A DNA stretch of 44,831 nucleotides from CAZJHX01 sp964545715 (GCA_964545715.1 CAZJHX010000087.1:1-44831); one strand, 5' to 3'. Numbered from the stretch's first letter, positions 34,185 to 42,691 are shown. Made by a program: numbers and translations. The notes: generated by a model not told the origin, from the sequence alone.

Positions 34185-35345
34185 GGCTGGATCGAGGTCG
34201 GCACGTCGGGCCCCGGCAAACTCAAGTGTCCAGGGACGTGACCGGCCCGACCGAGCGCGGCGCATCGGCCCGCCGACCGCCGCGCGGCGATGAAGCGCCG
34301 GCCGGCGCACCCCGCCCTGTCGCAGCCACCGATAGAAGGTGCTGCGCGGCACACCCAGCTCCCGATAAGTCGCAGTGACATCCCCCCCGTTGCGTGCCAA
34401 GACCCGCGTCGCCCGCGAGCAGTAGTCCCGCATTGGCTGATAAGTCGGAGACCGCTCAGGCGGTGCCTTCGCGCCCCCGCCGGCCCCGGTCCCCTGATCC
34501 GGGTCAGCCACGTCCGCACCTGTCGGGTCGGACTCGGCCTGCGTGGGTCCAACCGCCGGTGGCACGTGCCACATACCTCGCGGACGCAGCGCCCGGACCA
34601 CATCGTCACGGGCGAGTACGCCGTCGCAGCTCAGCCGGCTCGCGCGTACAAGCACATTGCGCAGCTCACGCACATTGCCGGGCCAGCCGTGCTCGCGCAG
34701 CACCGCCATCGCGTCGCCATCGACGACGGCCGCCAGTCCCACGCGGCGCAGCAGGGCGGGCACCAACAGGTCCAGGTCCGACGGTCGCGCTCGAAGAGGC
34801 GGCACGTGCACCCGCAGGACGTCCAGGCGGTACAGGAGGTCCTGGCGAAACGTGCCCTGCGCGGCCATCGCGCCCAAGTCACGATGCGTCGCCGCGACCA
34901 CACGCACGTCCACAACATGCGTGCATTGGCTGCCCAGCGGGCGAACGCGCATCGTCTCGAGAAGTCGCAGCAGCTTCGGTTGCTGCTCCAGCGGCAGCTC
35001 ACCGATCTCATCCAGGAAGAGCGTGCCGTTGTCAGCGCGCTGAAAAGCGCCCCGATAGGCGGTGGCAGCGCCGGTAAACGCACCCCTGACGTGGCCGAAG
35101 AGCTCTGATTCCGCCATGGACGCGGGCAACGTGGCGCAGTTGACCGCAACCAGTGGTCCCGTCCGGTCGGCGGCCGCGTGCACCAGCCCCGCTACCAGCT
35201 CCTTGCCCACCCCGGACTCTCCAGTGATCAAGGTGGGCAGACCCGAGCGTCCGCACTGGATGGCCGTGGCGCGGACCTGCTCCATGCAGCCGCCTGGCTG
35301 GTACACGAGAGGGTGTGGGTTCTGGCGCTTCAAAGATGGGGTCAT
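34116..35345 (-). CDS. sigma-54-dependent transcriptional activator
   Basis: 409 residues from the ATG at 35345, with GGAG 9 nt upstream. The central AAA+ domain (about residues 15-245) has Walker A GESGVGKE, the sigma-54-contacting loop GAFTGA, Walker B GTLFLDEIG, and RQDLLYRLDVLRVHVPPLR. There is no receiver, FHA or PAS sensor, and only about 20 residues precede the ATPase. The Fis-type HTH (GGDVTATYRELGVPRSTFYRWL) is near residue 335. About 65 Arg/Ala-rich residues follow it and overlap the convergent gene antisense, perhaps from a lost stop. It could activate the RpoN promoters at 5801 and 14009, though it is not adjacent to either. Confidence 0.9.
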   Translation of the reverse strand: MTPSLKRQNPHPLVYQPGGCMEQVRATAIQCGRSGLPTLITGESGVGKELVAGLVHAAADRTGPLVAVNCATLPASMAESELFGHVRGAFTGAATAYRGAFQRADNGTLFLDEIGELPLEQQPKLLRLLETMRVRPLGSQCTHVVDVRVVAATHRDLGAMAAQGTFRQDLLYRLDVLRVHVPPLRARPSDLDLLVPALLRRVGLAAVVDGDAMAVLREHGWPGNVRELRNVLVRASRLSCDGVLARDDVVRALRPRGMWHVPPAVGPTQAESDPTGADVADPDQGTGAGGGAKAPPERSPTYQPMRDYCSRATRVLARNGGDVTATYRELGVPRSTFYRWLRQGGVRRPALHRRAAVGGPMRRARSGRSRPWTLEFAGARRADLDPALDVGAGDRPGDAAAEAKEGAIV

Positions 35346-35360
35346 GGCAACAAACTCCGT

Positions 35361-35386
35361 CGATTCTTGTGTCACCCATAGAATCG
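35361..35386 (-). promoter_or_regulatory. dyad operator upstream of sigma-54 activator
   Basis: CGATTCT (35361-35367) and AGAATCG (35380-35386) form a perfect 7-bp inverted repeat with a 12-bp spacer, 15-41 bp before the activator start. It may be an autoregulatory site. The remaining region 35387-35450 is AT-richer than its surroundings and probably holds the promoter. Confidence 0.5.
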
Positions 35387-35450
35387 AAATGAGCGGCGCC
35401 GTTGCTCCGCTGCGGTTGCCGGAATACACCGCAGTGTCGCGATTATTTCT

Positions 35451-36911
35451 TTATCGAATCCACTGCGCGCCGCGTGAGGGCTGCTCGCGAACCGGGGCCT
35501 CGGATGGTGCGGGGACGCGCGCACTGATCAGGCGCTCCAGGTCGGCGATCAGGCGCTGCTCCTTGGGAAAGCGCATGCCGTCCAACAGCGTGTCAGCGTG
35601 CTCCAACACGCTCAAAGCCTCGGCCAGTCGGCCGTCATGCGCCAGAGTCGCGGCGCGCTTGAGACCCAGGCCGGTGTTGACCAGCATGACCGCGGTTTGC
35701 ACGCCGGGCTGGGTGTCGGTGACGACGTCCTCGAGCAAGACGTCGCCGCTCGCGATCTCCGGCGCAGCCTCGCGAGCGGTGCGGTAGGACAGGGTGGTGC
35801 GCCCGATCGGCTCATCTCCGAACGCCGCGCCGGCGACCGGCTCCATACGCAGGACGATGGCCCCGCGGTTTCGGCTCAAGAACAGGGTTGGGATATGCAG
35901 TCGCACGGCGCCGCCTGCCTCGCCGTCAACCCAGCTCGGCACGCCGTATGCGGCCGCGATGCGATGCCCGGGCGTCGGGTGGACCACCATCTCAAAGTCC
36001 CACGCGACCGGCGTCACCAGCAGGTCGAAGTCCCGGTCAAACACCTGCGACAGCTTCTCCGGGGTGGCCAGGTAGAAGTAGTTGCCACCGGGAATGCTGC
36101 TGATCTTCAACGTCAGCTCCTGTCCGAAGTCGATGCCGACGCCCATCACGGTCAGGCCCACGCCCTTGTCGCCCCAGTGCTGTGCCAGCTCGGTAAAGCT
36201 GCCCGAGTCGGTCCGTCCCGTGTTGGGGCGCGCGTCGGTGATGAGGATCACCCGGTCGTCCCGCGTCTCGCTTCGGTGGTTTGCGACCTGGGTGAAGCCC
36301 TCGGCCAGCGCGCTCTCGATATCGGTAGACCCGCGCGTGTGGATGCGGTCGATCCACGCGTGCAGCTCCGTGTCGGCCCACCGCCCGATCCGTCTCGACG
36401 GCAGAATCACGTCGACTCGATCGTCGAACAGCACGATGGACAGGCGGTCCTGCGGTCCGAGCTGACGCACCAGCTTATGCAGCGCCGTGCGTGCTGCCGC
36501 GATCCGTCCACCGCGCATACTGCCGCTGCGATCGACGACCACGCTGAGGTTGAGTGGGCGGCGGCGAAAGCGGTTGAGATCCACGTTGGACGACATGCCG
36601 AGCACCACAAAGGCGGCGTCGTGGCCGGTGTCCAGCGCGACTGAGCGGCCGACCGCTGGGTTGAGGCAAAACGACTTCTTGCACGTGGGCCCGGTGATAT
36701 CGATGTCATGCTCGCTGAGCAGCCCCTCGATGACGAACGCGCTCGGCTGTGGGATCCTCCCCGCGGCCACCAGGTTGCGCGCCAGGCCGATGTCCTGAGC
36801 GCCGCCGGTTGTGACGCCGGCCATATTCGGGGCGCCCGAGAACGAGGCGCCGCACGCGCCGAAAAGGGTCAGGGTGAGCAGTAGGGACAGTATCCGGCCG
36901 AGCTTAGACAT
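35451..36911 (-). CDS. von Willebrand factor A-domain lipoprotein
   Basis: 486 residues from the ATG at 36911, which has GGAG 7 nt upstream; an in-frame ATG 22 codons earlier lacks this. The lipobox LTLFGAC gives Cys20. The vWA domain (about residues 120-310) keeps the MIDAS residues DRSGSM, the Thr in RGSTDIESAL and the Asp in ITDARPNTG. C-terminal beta-rich and helical regions follow, the latter TPR-like (LGLKRAATLAHDGRLAEALSVLEHA). It binds a protein ligand through a divalent metal and is likely periplasmic or surface-exposed. It is divergent from the methyltransferase gene, and downstream on its strand comes the sigma-54 activator. Confidence 0.9.
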   Translation of the reverse strand: MSKLGRILSLLLTLTLFGACGASFSGAPNMAGVTTGGAQDIGLARNLVAAGRIPQPSAFVIEGLLSEHDIDITGPTCKKSFCLNPAVGRSVALDTGHDAAFVVLGMSSNVDLNRFRRRPLNLSVVVDRSGSMRGGRIAAARTALHKLVRQLGPQDRLSIVLFDDRVDVILPSRRIGRWADTELHAWIDRIHTRGSTDIESALAEGFTQVANHRSETRDDRVILITDARPNTGRTDSGSFTELAQHWGDKGVGLTVMGVGIDFGQELTLKISSIPGGNYFYLATPEKLSQVFDRDFDLLVTPVAWDFEMVVHPTPGHRIAAAYGVPSWVDGEAGGAVRLHIPTLFLSRNRGAIVLRMEPVAGAAFGDEPIGRTTLSYRTAREAAPEIASGDVLLEDVVTDTQPGVQTAVMLVNTGLGLKRAATLAHDGRLAEALSVLEHADTLLDGMRFPKEQRLIADLERLISARVPAPSEAPVREQPSRGAQWIR

Positions 36912-36965
36912 CGTCAGTCTCCTTGAAGCGTTCGTGCCGGGGTAACGCGCCCCCTGCGCATGGCT

Positions 36966-36971
36966 TACACT
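36966..36971 (+). promoter_or_regulatory. -10 element for methyltransferase operon
   Basis: TACACT lies 6 nt before GTG 36978. It supports the GTG over the ATG at 36960, which would sit upstream of the expected transcription start. Confidence 0.45.
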
Positions 36972-36977
36972 CAGCAC

Positions 36978-37547
36978 GTGTCAAAGTCGGATTCAGAACG
37001 CTGGGACGCACGGTATTCGCGACACAGCGCGGTCGCTGAGCCCTGCGCATTTCTCTTGGAGCAGGCCGCCTTGCTGCCAACCTCGGGCCGTGCGCTGGAC
37101 CTGGCGGGCGGCTCCGGCAGGCACGGCCTGTGGCTCGCCGCGCGCGGGCTGTACGTCACCGTGTCCGACGTCTCGGCCGTCGGTCTGGGCATCGCTGAGC
37201 GGGAGGCCGAGGCCCGAGGCCTGCAAATCCAGACTCTGGCGGTCGATCTCGAAGATGAGCCGTTTCCGGCGGGCCCCTGGGATGTCGTCTTCGGCCATTA
37301 TTATCTGCACCGACCGCTCTTCCCTCCCATTATCGAGAGCCTGGCGGCGGGCGGCCTGCTGATCTACGTCCAGCCCACCCTCAGCAACCTGCAGCGAAAC
37401 AGCCATCCGTCCGCGCGCTTCCTGCTAAAAGACGGAGAGCTGCCGGCGCTTGTGTCGGATCTGGAGACGCTGGTCTACGACGAGAGCTGGAGCCCGGACG
37501 GCAGCCACGAGGCCCGCTTCGTCGGGCGCAAAAACCGCTCGGAATAG
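36978..37547 (+). CDS. SAM-dependent methyltransferase (TehB/class I)
   Basis: 189 residues from GTG 36978 (195 if ATG 36960 is used). Class I methyltransferase fold: motif I RALDLAGGSGRHGLWLAARG, acidic strand-2 end in VTVSDVSAVGL, motif II-like AVDLEDEPFPAGPWDVVF, and post-I GHYYLHRPLF. The N-terminus SERWDARYSRH and overall length are like tellurite-resistance TehB-type small-molecule methyltransferases. The substrate is unknown. It leads a same-strand run with the VanW and glycosyltransferase genes, 41 bp before the former. Confidence 0.88.
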   Translation: MSKSDSERWDARYSRHSAVAEPCAFLLEQAALLPTSGRALDLAGGSGRHGLWLAARGLYVTVSDVSAVGLGIAEREAEARGLQIQTLAVDLEDEPFPAGPWDVVFGHYYLHRPLFPPIIESLAAGGLLIYVQPTLSNLQRNSHPSARFLLKDGELPALVSDLETLVYDESWSPDGSHEARFVGRKNRSE

Positions 37548-37588
37548 TCGCCCCGCCGCGCTTGTAAAGAAGCAGTCGGGAGGTGGGG

Positions 37589-38455
37589 ATGTCTCTGGAA
37601 CACGTCGGTCGAATTGGCCTGGGATTGCGCCGCATGTCGGTGGCTGCACGTCAGGGGCGTCGCTTGGCGCGCTGGGCCCTGCAACCCGACGCGTGGCCGC
37701 AGCCTCGAGTCGCCGCCCCGGCACAGACCTTTCCACACCGCGCCTACAGCGTGCGTGTGCCCATCGAGCGCGAAGATCCCCACGCCCATCCGGTCTTCGA
37801 GGCCGGCAAACGTCACAACCTGGCCCTGGCCGCGCCCGCCTTCGACGGCCTGGTCCTCAGCCCCGCTCACCCGCTGTCGTTCTGGCGCGCTCTCGGTCGC
37901 TTGTCTCGCGAGGCCGGTTACGCATCGGGCATGGAGCTTCAGGGCGGGTGCATCGTCCCATCCATCGGCGGTGGCATCTGCCTGTTGTCCAACGCGCTCT
38001 TCGTCATGGCGGCGCGCCTCGGGTGGCACATTCTGGAGCGTCATGGGCACTCGATGGAGGCGGTTCCGGCAGCCGGCCACGACCCCTGGGGCTTGGACGC
38101 GACCGTCTTCTGGCCGCACATCGACCTGCGCGTCGCCCCCCGTCACGGCGCCGCCCGGCTCTCCGTGACGCTCACCGGCGGCCAGCTGTGTATCCACGTC
38201 GACACCGCCCGGGCGCCCTCTGAGCGCATTGTGCTTCAAGCCATCGACGACTCCGTGGCCCAGACGCCGCAGGGCCGGCGACGGCGCAACAAGATCATCC
38301 GCCGAGTCTTCGATCGCCGTACGCAGCGCCTGCGTGACCAGGCCATCGTGGCCGTAAACGACAAGCGCATCCTGCACGACCGCGACTTCTCGCGGAGCTG
38401 CCTCACCTGCAACAAGACCAGCTGTGACGCCCGTAAAACGGCGGTGCTGCCATGA
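37589..38455 (+). CDS. VanW-family protein with C-terminal Cys cluster
   Basis: 288 residues from the ATG at 37589 (Shine-Dalgarno GGGAGGTGG). The VanW domain (about residues 70-180) has RHNLALAAPAFDGLVLSP, LSFWRALGRLSREAGYASG, then SIGGGICLLSNALF, ERHGHSM and DATVFWPHIDLR. VanW is a peptidoglycan- or glycopeptide-associated family of unknown biochemistry. This copy has no signal or transmembrane segment, and it carries an unusual basic C-terminus ending CLTCNKTSCDAR (CxxCx4C), which could bind a metal or an Fe-S cluster. It overlaps the glycosyltransferase start by 4 bp. Confidence 0.88.
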   Translation: MSLEHVGRIGLGLRRMSVAARQGRRLARWALQPDAWPQPRVAAPAQTFPHRAYSVRVPIEREDPHAHPVFEAGKRHNLALAAPAFDGLVLSPAHPLSFWRALGRLSREAGYASGMELQGGCIVPSIGGGICLLSNALFVMAARLGWHILERHGHSMEAVPAAGHDPWGLDATVFWPHIDLRVAPRHGAARLSVTLTGGQLCIHVDTARAPSERIVLQAIDDSVAQTPQGRRRRNKIIRRVFDRRTQRLRDQAIVAVNDKRILHDRDFSRSCLTCNKTSCDARKTAVLP

Positions 38456-39555
38456 TTACGATCGTCGCGCCCGAGTCGGCCCCCTGGCTGATGCCGATCC
38501 TCGAGGGCGCCGTGGAGCTGGGGCCTGTCACCGTGATCGCGCCCTGGGCTCAGCTGTCCGCGCTGCCGCCGTGGATGCCCCAGCGCCTGCACCGATACGT
38601 CGCCCGTCGTCGCCTGCCTGCCCTGTCTCTATCCGTCCTGCGTCTGCCGGGCTTTGCCGCCGCCGAGCTTGGAATGCGCGCCTGGACGGGCTCCCGCGCC
38701 GAGCGCCTGCTGGCCGGCCGCTTCGCGCGTCGCGCTCTGACCGACCGCTTGTCAGCGGTGTGCCTGCCGCACCAGACCCGGCTGGTCATCGCGCCGAGCT
38801 GTGGTGCCCGCCGGGTTTTTGCTCGGGCGCGCGATCAGGGGGCCGCGACCGTGCTCATCGAAGACCTGCCCAATCTGCGCCGCCTGCACCGCGACCTGGA
38901 CGTCGCGTGTGGGCGCCATCCTCGCTCCAGCTTTCTGCGACGCTACCGGGCGCCGGCGCGTACCCTGGCCCGACAGGAGGCGGAGCGCGTGCTGGCGCAG
39001 CGGATTGTTGTGCGCGGCGCGTTCGCCGCGGATCTGCTGCGCGCCGCCGGCATCCAAGACCACAAGCTCGCCGGGTTCCAGGTGCCCGTGGAGGCTCCCA
39101 AGCCGGTGACGGTTCGCCTGGACCCGCCGCGCGTGTTGCTGGCCGGCCTGGCGACGGGCCGCAGCGGTGTCGTGGAGGCGCTGAGCGCGGTGGAGCAGGT
39201 CCCCGGCGCCCGTCTGCTGGTGCGCGCCGGTGAGGGCCTCGAGCCGGCCGATCTTCTGGCCCATCCTCAGGTTCAGCGCGCCGGCACAGCCGCCTTGGAG
39301 CGACTGGACGGCGTGGACCTGGTGCTGGCCCCTGCCTGGTGTGAGAGCTACCCGCGCCCGGTTCAGCTCGCCGCTGCCGCCGGCGTCCCGGTGCTGGCGA
39401 CCTCTCGCGCCGCGGGCTTTGCGGTACTGCCCCCCGACGCCGCCCTGGATCCGGGCGACGCAACCTCGATCGCCGGCGCCCTGGGGCGTGTCATCGCCAC
39501 CGCAACTCCAGCCACTTTGCCGCCCATTAGCACCGTTTTTCGCGCTGTCGTGTAA
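38452..39555 (+). CDS. GT-B-type glycosyltransferase
   Basis: A 367-residue protein. The N-terminal part starts with a Rossmann strand (MITIVAPES) and is rich in basic residues. The C-terminal part has VRLDPPRVLLAGLATGRSG, VDLVLAPAWCESYPRPVQLAAAAGVPVLATS and a DPGDATSIAGAL tail, matching the donor-binding half of GT4-like enzymes (the E-x7-E region is CESYPRPVQLA, with one acidic residue lost). It is translationally coupled to the VanW gene (ATGA). It probably modifies a cell-envelope glycan; donor and acceptor unknown. Confidence 0.75.
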   Translation: MITIVAPESAPWLMPILEGAVELGPVTVIAPWAQLSALPPWMPQRLHRYVARRRLPALSLSVLRLPGFAAAELGMRAWTGSRAERLLAGRFARRALTDRLSAVCLPHQTRLVIAPSCGARRVFARARDQGAATVLIEDLPNLRRLHRDLDVACGRHPRSSFLRRYRAPARTLARQEAERVLAQRIVVRGAFAADLLRAAGIQDHKLAGFQVPVEAPKPVTVRLDPPRVLLAGLATGRSGVVEALSAVEQVPGARLLVRAGEGLEPADLLAHPQVQRAGTAALERLDGVDLVLAPAWCESYPRPVQLAAAAGVPVLATSRAAGFAVLPPDAALDPGDATSIAGALGRVIATATPATLPPISTVFRAVV

Positions 39556-39593
39556 GCTCGGCGCCACTACGGCGTTGGAGGATCGGCCGGCTG

Positions 39594-40169
39594 ATGGAGC
39601 CAGGCCTGGAAAGACGGTTGATCGAGCGCGCGCAGCGAGGCGACATGGCCGCGTACGAGCAGCTCTATCGCGCCTATAAGGACGCGCTCTATCACCGCAT
39701 TATCCGACCGCGCACAAGCAGCGCGGCCGACGCGGAGGATGTGCTTGTCGAGACCTTTACGACCGGGCTGGAGCGGCTGTCCCAGTTTACGTGGACCGGG
39801 CGCAGCATCTTCGCCTGGCTCGCGCGCATCGCGACCAACAAGGCGCATGACGTGGGGCGCCGTATGGCCCGCGACGACAAGCGCCGGGTGCGCATGTTGA
39901 ATCGCGAGACGGCGGTCGCCGAGCGCCCCGACGAGCAGGTCGCCGCCAAGGCGGACCGGACGCTGGCGCAGGCTCAGGTCGCGAAAGTGCTGCCGCTGCT
40001 CAACGACAGATATGCGCGGGCGCTGCAGCTGCGACTGCTGGAGGGGCGACCGCGCGCGGAGTGCGCAGAGCTGATGGACGTGACGCTCGGCACGTTCGAC
40101 GTCTTGGTGTTGCGTGCGGTGCGGTCCTTTCGGAAGCACTGGGTCGCACAGTATGGTGAGCCACAGTGA
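39594..40169 (+). CDS. ECF-type RNA polymerase sigma factor
   Basis: A 191-residue sigma-70-family ECF factor. Region 2 contains DAEDVLVETFTTGLERLSQF then RSIFAWLARIATNKAHDVGRR; region 4 is LQLRLLEGRPRAECAELMDVTLGTF. Regions 1 and 3 are absent, as expected. GGAGG lies 12 nt before the ATG. It is first gene of a four-gene operon in which every junction overlaps by 4 bp, so the operon is probably controlled by the sigma factor itself and its product at 40166. Confidence 0.92.
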   Translation: MEPGLERRLIERAQRGDMAAYEQLYRAYKDALYHRIIRPRTSSAADAEDVLVETFTTGLERLSQFTWTGRSIFAWLARIATNKAHDVGRRMARDDKRRVRMLNRETAVAERPDEQVAAKADRTLAQAQVAKVLPLLNDRYARALQLRLLEGRPRAECAELMDVTLGTFDVLVLRAVRSFRKHWVAQYGEPQ

Positions 40170-40534
40170 CAGACGACAAACTAGAAGGCGACGAGCCGCT
40201 CGGACCCGACGATCTGGAGATGATCGGCCTGCTCCGCCACGCAGGCGGAACGGAGGCCCCGGACCCGTGGGATCGCATCCGGGGCGTCGCTAGACCCTAT
40301 CGGGGCAACCGTTGGGCGTTGGCTGGATGGGCCGTCGCGGCGTCGATCGTGCTGTTTTTGCTGGCGCGCCCGGCGCCGCCGGAGCCATTGCCCGCCGGTC
40401 CGGACAAGGCGCAGATCGAGGCCGCCATGGAGGCGTTTGACCCGACGGCCGCCCCACCGATGGCCCGACTGGCCGCGTTGCACGCGGTGGCCGCCCCGGC
40501 GCGCGCTCGCGTCGTTGCGGAGCTGACCCGATGA
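40166..40534 (+). CDS. putative membrane anti-sigma factor
   Basis: A 122-residue protein with about 48 cytoplasmic residues, one transmembrane helix (WALAGWAVAASIVLFLLA, about 50-67) and an Ala/Pro-rich outer part. It is encoded directly after the ECF gene with a GTGA overlap, the usual place for an anti-sigma factor. The zinc-binding HxxxCxxC motif of ZAS-type anti-sigmas is absent. The role is inferred from position and topology. Confidence 0.7.
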   Translation: MTDDKLEGDEPLGPDDLEMIGLLRHAGGTEAPDPWDRIRGVARPYRGNRWALAGWAVAASIVLFLLARPAPPEPLPAGPDKAQIEAAMEAFDPTAAPPMARLAALHAVAAPARARVVAELTR

Positions 40535-41016
40535 CGCGCCTGGCTGTCGTCGCCCTGCCGCTGATGATCGCGGCGCTGGTTGGATCGTGCGCCGTCGGCG
40601 TGCCCGCGGAGGCGTCCTGGGCGCGCACCGTGGACGGCCTGCGTCGCAGCGCCGATCAGCACGTCGGGCAGCGTCGCATGAAGGCGGCCGAGGCGGATCT
40701 GCGCCGCATCTTTGTGCTGGACGCGCCGAAGGACAACGCCGGCGCTCTCCTGCTGTTGCAAGACGCGCACTTCGCGCTGGGGAGCGTGCTCCTCGTCACG
40801 GGCCGCTTCGATGAGGCGCTGGCAGAAGCCGACAAAGGCTTGAGCCTGGGCGACGACCAGTCCATATTCGGCGCCAATCTCCACGGCCTGCGCGCGATGG
40901 CCCTGGAGGCGGCCGGCAAACCGATCGACGCGCTGCCGGACTACACGCGCGCCATCGAGATTCACAAGCAGCTCTTCGACACGGCGCTGGCGAAGCATGA
41001 GGGTGGAAACGGATGA
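40531..41016 (+). CDS. TPR-like lipoprotein
   Basis: 161 residues with lipobox LVGSC (Cys20) followed by helical TPR-like repeats: MKAAEADLRRIFVLDAPKDN, FALGSVLLVTGRFDEALAEADKGL and AMALEAAGKPIDALPDYTRAI. It probably acts as a protein-interaction module at the envelope, in the ECF operon (ATGA overlaps on both sides). It may report envelope state to the sigma/anti-sigma pair; that is inference. Confidence 0.8.
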   Translation: MTRLAVVALPLMIAALVGSCAVGVPAEASWARTVDGLRRSADQHVGQRRMKAAEADLRRIFVLDAPKDNAGALLLLQDAHFALGSVLLVTGRFDEALAEADKGLSLGDDQSIFGANLHGLRAMALEAAGKPIDALPDYTRAIEIHKQLFDTALAKHEGGNG

Positions 41017-41381
41017 AGATGAGCTCACGAAACCTGGTTCTGGCGCTGGCGCTTGTCACGCTGACCGGCTGCGGTGCGTCGATGGGCGCTGCTACCTCTC
41101 CGGTGAGAGTCGATCAGATCGAGGCGGAGCTCGACAGCCTGCGAAGCGAGCAGATGAAGCTCTTGTTCTCGTACGACACGGCGATGAGCGGCGGTCAGGA
41201 CCAATGCAAGGCGTTGTGCCGGCACCACTCCAAGATCTGTGCGCTGGCGGACCGGATCTGCGCCATTGCGGAGCGCCACAAGCAACACCCGCGCGCCGAA
41301 GCGTCATGCGCGCAGGCCAACAAGACCTGCCGGGACGTAACGCAGCGTCTGCCGCAGGAGTGTTGGTGCCGTGATCAGTAG
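41013..41381 (+). CDS. small Cys-rich lipoprotein
   Basis: 122 residues with lipobox LTGC (about Cys20). After an acidic helical segment (VDQIEAELDSLRSEQMKLLFS) come nine further cysteines in a pattern CKALC-HHSKIC-LADRIC, then SCAQANKTC and ECWC, suggesting a disulfide-linked helical hairpin. It is last gene of the ECF operon. It overlaps the convergent gene at 41375 by 7 bp. Confidence 0.8.
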   Translation: MKMSSRNLVLALALVTLTGCGASMGAATSPVRVDQIEAELDSLRSEQMKLLFSYDTAMSGGQDQCKALCRHHSKICALADRICAIAERHKQHPRAEASCAQANKTCRDVTQRLPQECWCRDQ

Positions 41382-42691
41382 AGGAAGACCGGGCCCAACA
41401 TCTTGAGCAGGTGCCCGGCGTAGGCCTTCAGATCAGGCTCCGTAATCAGCTGCAGTGCGCGATGCACCTTGGCCTCGGCAAACCGATCGACCGCGAGCTC
41501 CGGCGGCATCTTGTAGGTGGACTCACCCTTGTGGCTGTCGTTGATCAGCGCCACGACTGTGGCCTCTTCGGCCGGGGTCAGCACCTCGATGCGGCCCACC
41601 AGTGTGCGCTTGATCTCGGTGGGCGCCGGGCGCACGCGCATGGGCAGCAGATCATTGGTCCACTCGTCCGGCAGCACGTAGAGCACGCGCAGACCCGGTG
41701 TATGGAAGTAGCTGTGCGTCCACGTTTTGACCATGGAGACCGCCTCGTCGCCGTACAGCCCTGACCAGCGCAGCGCGTTGGCGATTCGGTCCTCAGCTTT
41801 GGCCAGGTAGGTGTCCATGTCGTCCAGCCTTGTGGGTGCCACGACCTGGATCTTGCCGTTGGCGGGCAGACGGCCCAGCTCATGGACGGCGCCGCCCTCC
41901 GACGTCACGCGGATGAGGAAGGCCGCCGGGATGCGCTGCTCGGAGCCGTTGCTGATCGTAAGCGTATCGGTGCCGTCAGAGGACACCGACGTGATCGTCA
42001 TCGGCACGGTGAAGCGGCCGACGCCCCGATAGAAGACGAAGTTCTCGTACTCATCGTCGTACGACAGCGGCGTGGATGCCACGCGACGCGACGGCGACCA
42101 AATGTCGGCCGGATCCACGTACGGGGCGGGCACGTTCAACAGATTCGGGTGCAGATCCACCGTCCAGGTCATGCTGCCGTCCGCCAGCGCGTCGGCGCCG
42201 TAGAGCTTGGGCTGCATCGCCGAGCAGTCAGGGTAATACTGGCTGATGATCCCTTGAGGGAAGTCGACGGTCAGGCTGACGGTTTTGGGCTGCGGACTGT
42301 AAAGAAAGACCACCGGGGTCTCCATCTTCTGGGTGACCGCCTCCGGCAGGGCCTCGCCAAGCTTGGAGTACACGCCGAGACCGCGCGAGTGGACAAAGCC
42401 GGGCAGCGGCTCTTCCTCGTGGTGCAGGCCCTGCATCGTCTCGCCCGCGGAGCTTTGGACCGACGTAAACGTGCCCCACTCGTGGGCGACGTAGGAGGTC
42501 TGATCCCAAGTCAGCACGGGCGCCGGTGGAAGCTGCTCGCCTTGATAGGCGGTGACCGGCTCGCTGCCGCTGGGCGTGGGCAGCAACACTGAGGCCTGCC
42601 GCGTGATGTGGGCGGGGCCATCGGCTTCCTGGTCGGCGATGCCGCACCCTAGAAGCGCCATGACCGCGGTCAGTACAAAAGTAGTTCGCAT
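41375..42691 (-). CDS. conserved lipoprotein with AHEWGTFTS motif
   Basis: 438 residues from the ATG at 42691, with GGAGG about 6 nt upstream; the ATG 16 codons earlier lacks one. Lipobox ALLGC gives Cys16. The diagnostic N-terminal motif VAHEWGTFTSVQSSAGETM then GLHHEEEPLPGFV recurs in uncharacterised exported proteins of Myxococcota and Planctomycetes, as I recall the family. A beta-rich middle and a helical C-terminus (LKAYAGHLLKMLGPVFLY) follow. No enzymatic signature is certain; conserved His/Glu in the first motif could bind metal. Confidence 0.8.
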   Translation of the reverse strand: MRTTFVLTAVMALLGCGIADQEADGPAHITRQASVLLPTPSGSEPVTAYQGEQLPPAPVLTWDQTSYVAHEWGTFTSVQSSAGETMQGLHHEEEPLPGFVHSRGLGVYSKLGEALPEAVTQKMETPVVFLYSPQPKTVSLTVDFPQGIISQYYPDCSAMQPKLYGADALADGSMTWTVDLHPNLLNVPAPYVDPADIWSPSRRVASTPLSYDDEYENFVFYRGVGRFTVPMTITSVSSDGTDTLTISNGSEQRIPAAFLIRVTSEGGAVHELGRLPANGKIQVVAPTRLDDMDTYLAKAEDRIANALRWSGLYGDEAVSMVKTWTHSYFHTPGLRVLYVLPDEWTNDLLPMRVRPAPTEIKRTLVGRIEVLTPAEEATVVALINDSHKGESTYKMPPELAVDRFAEAKVHRALQLITEPDLKAYAGHLLKMLGPVFLY

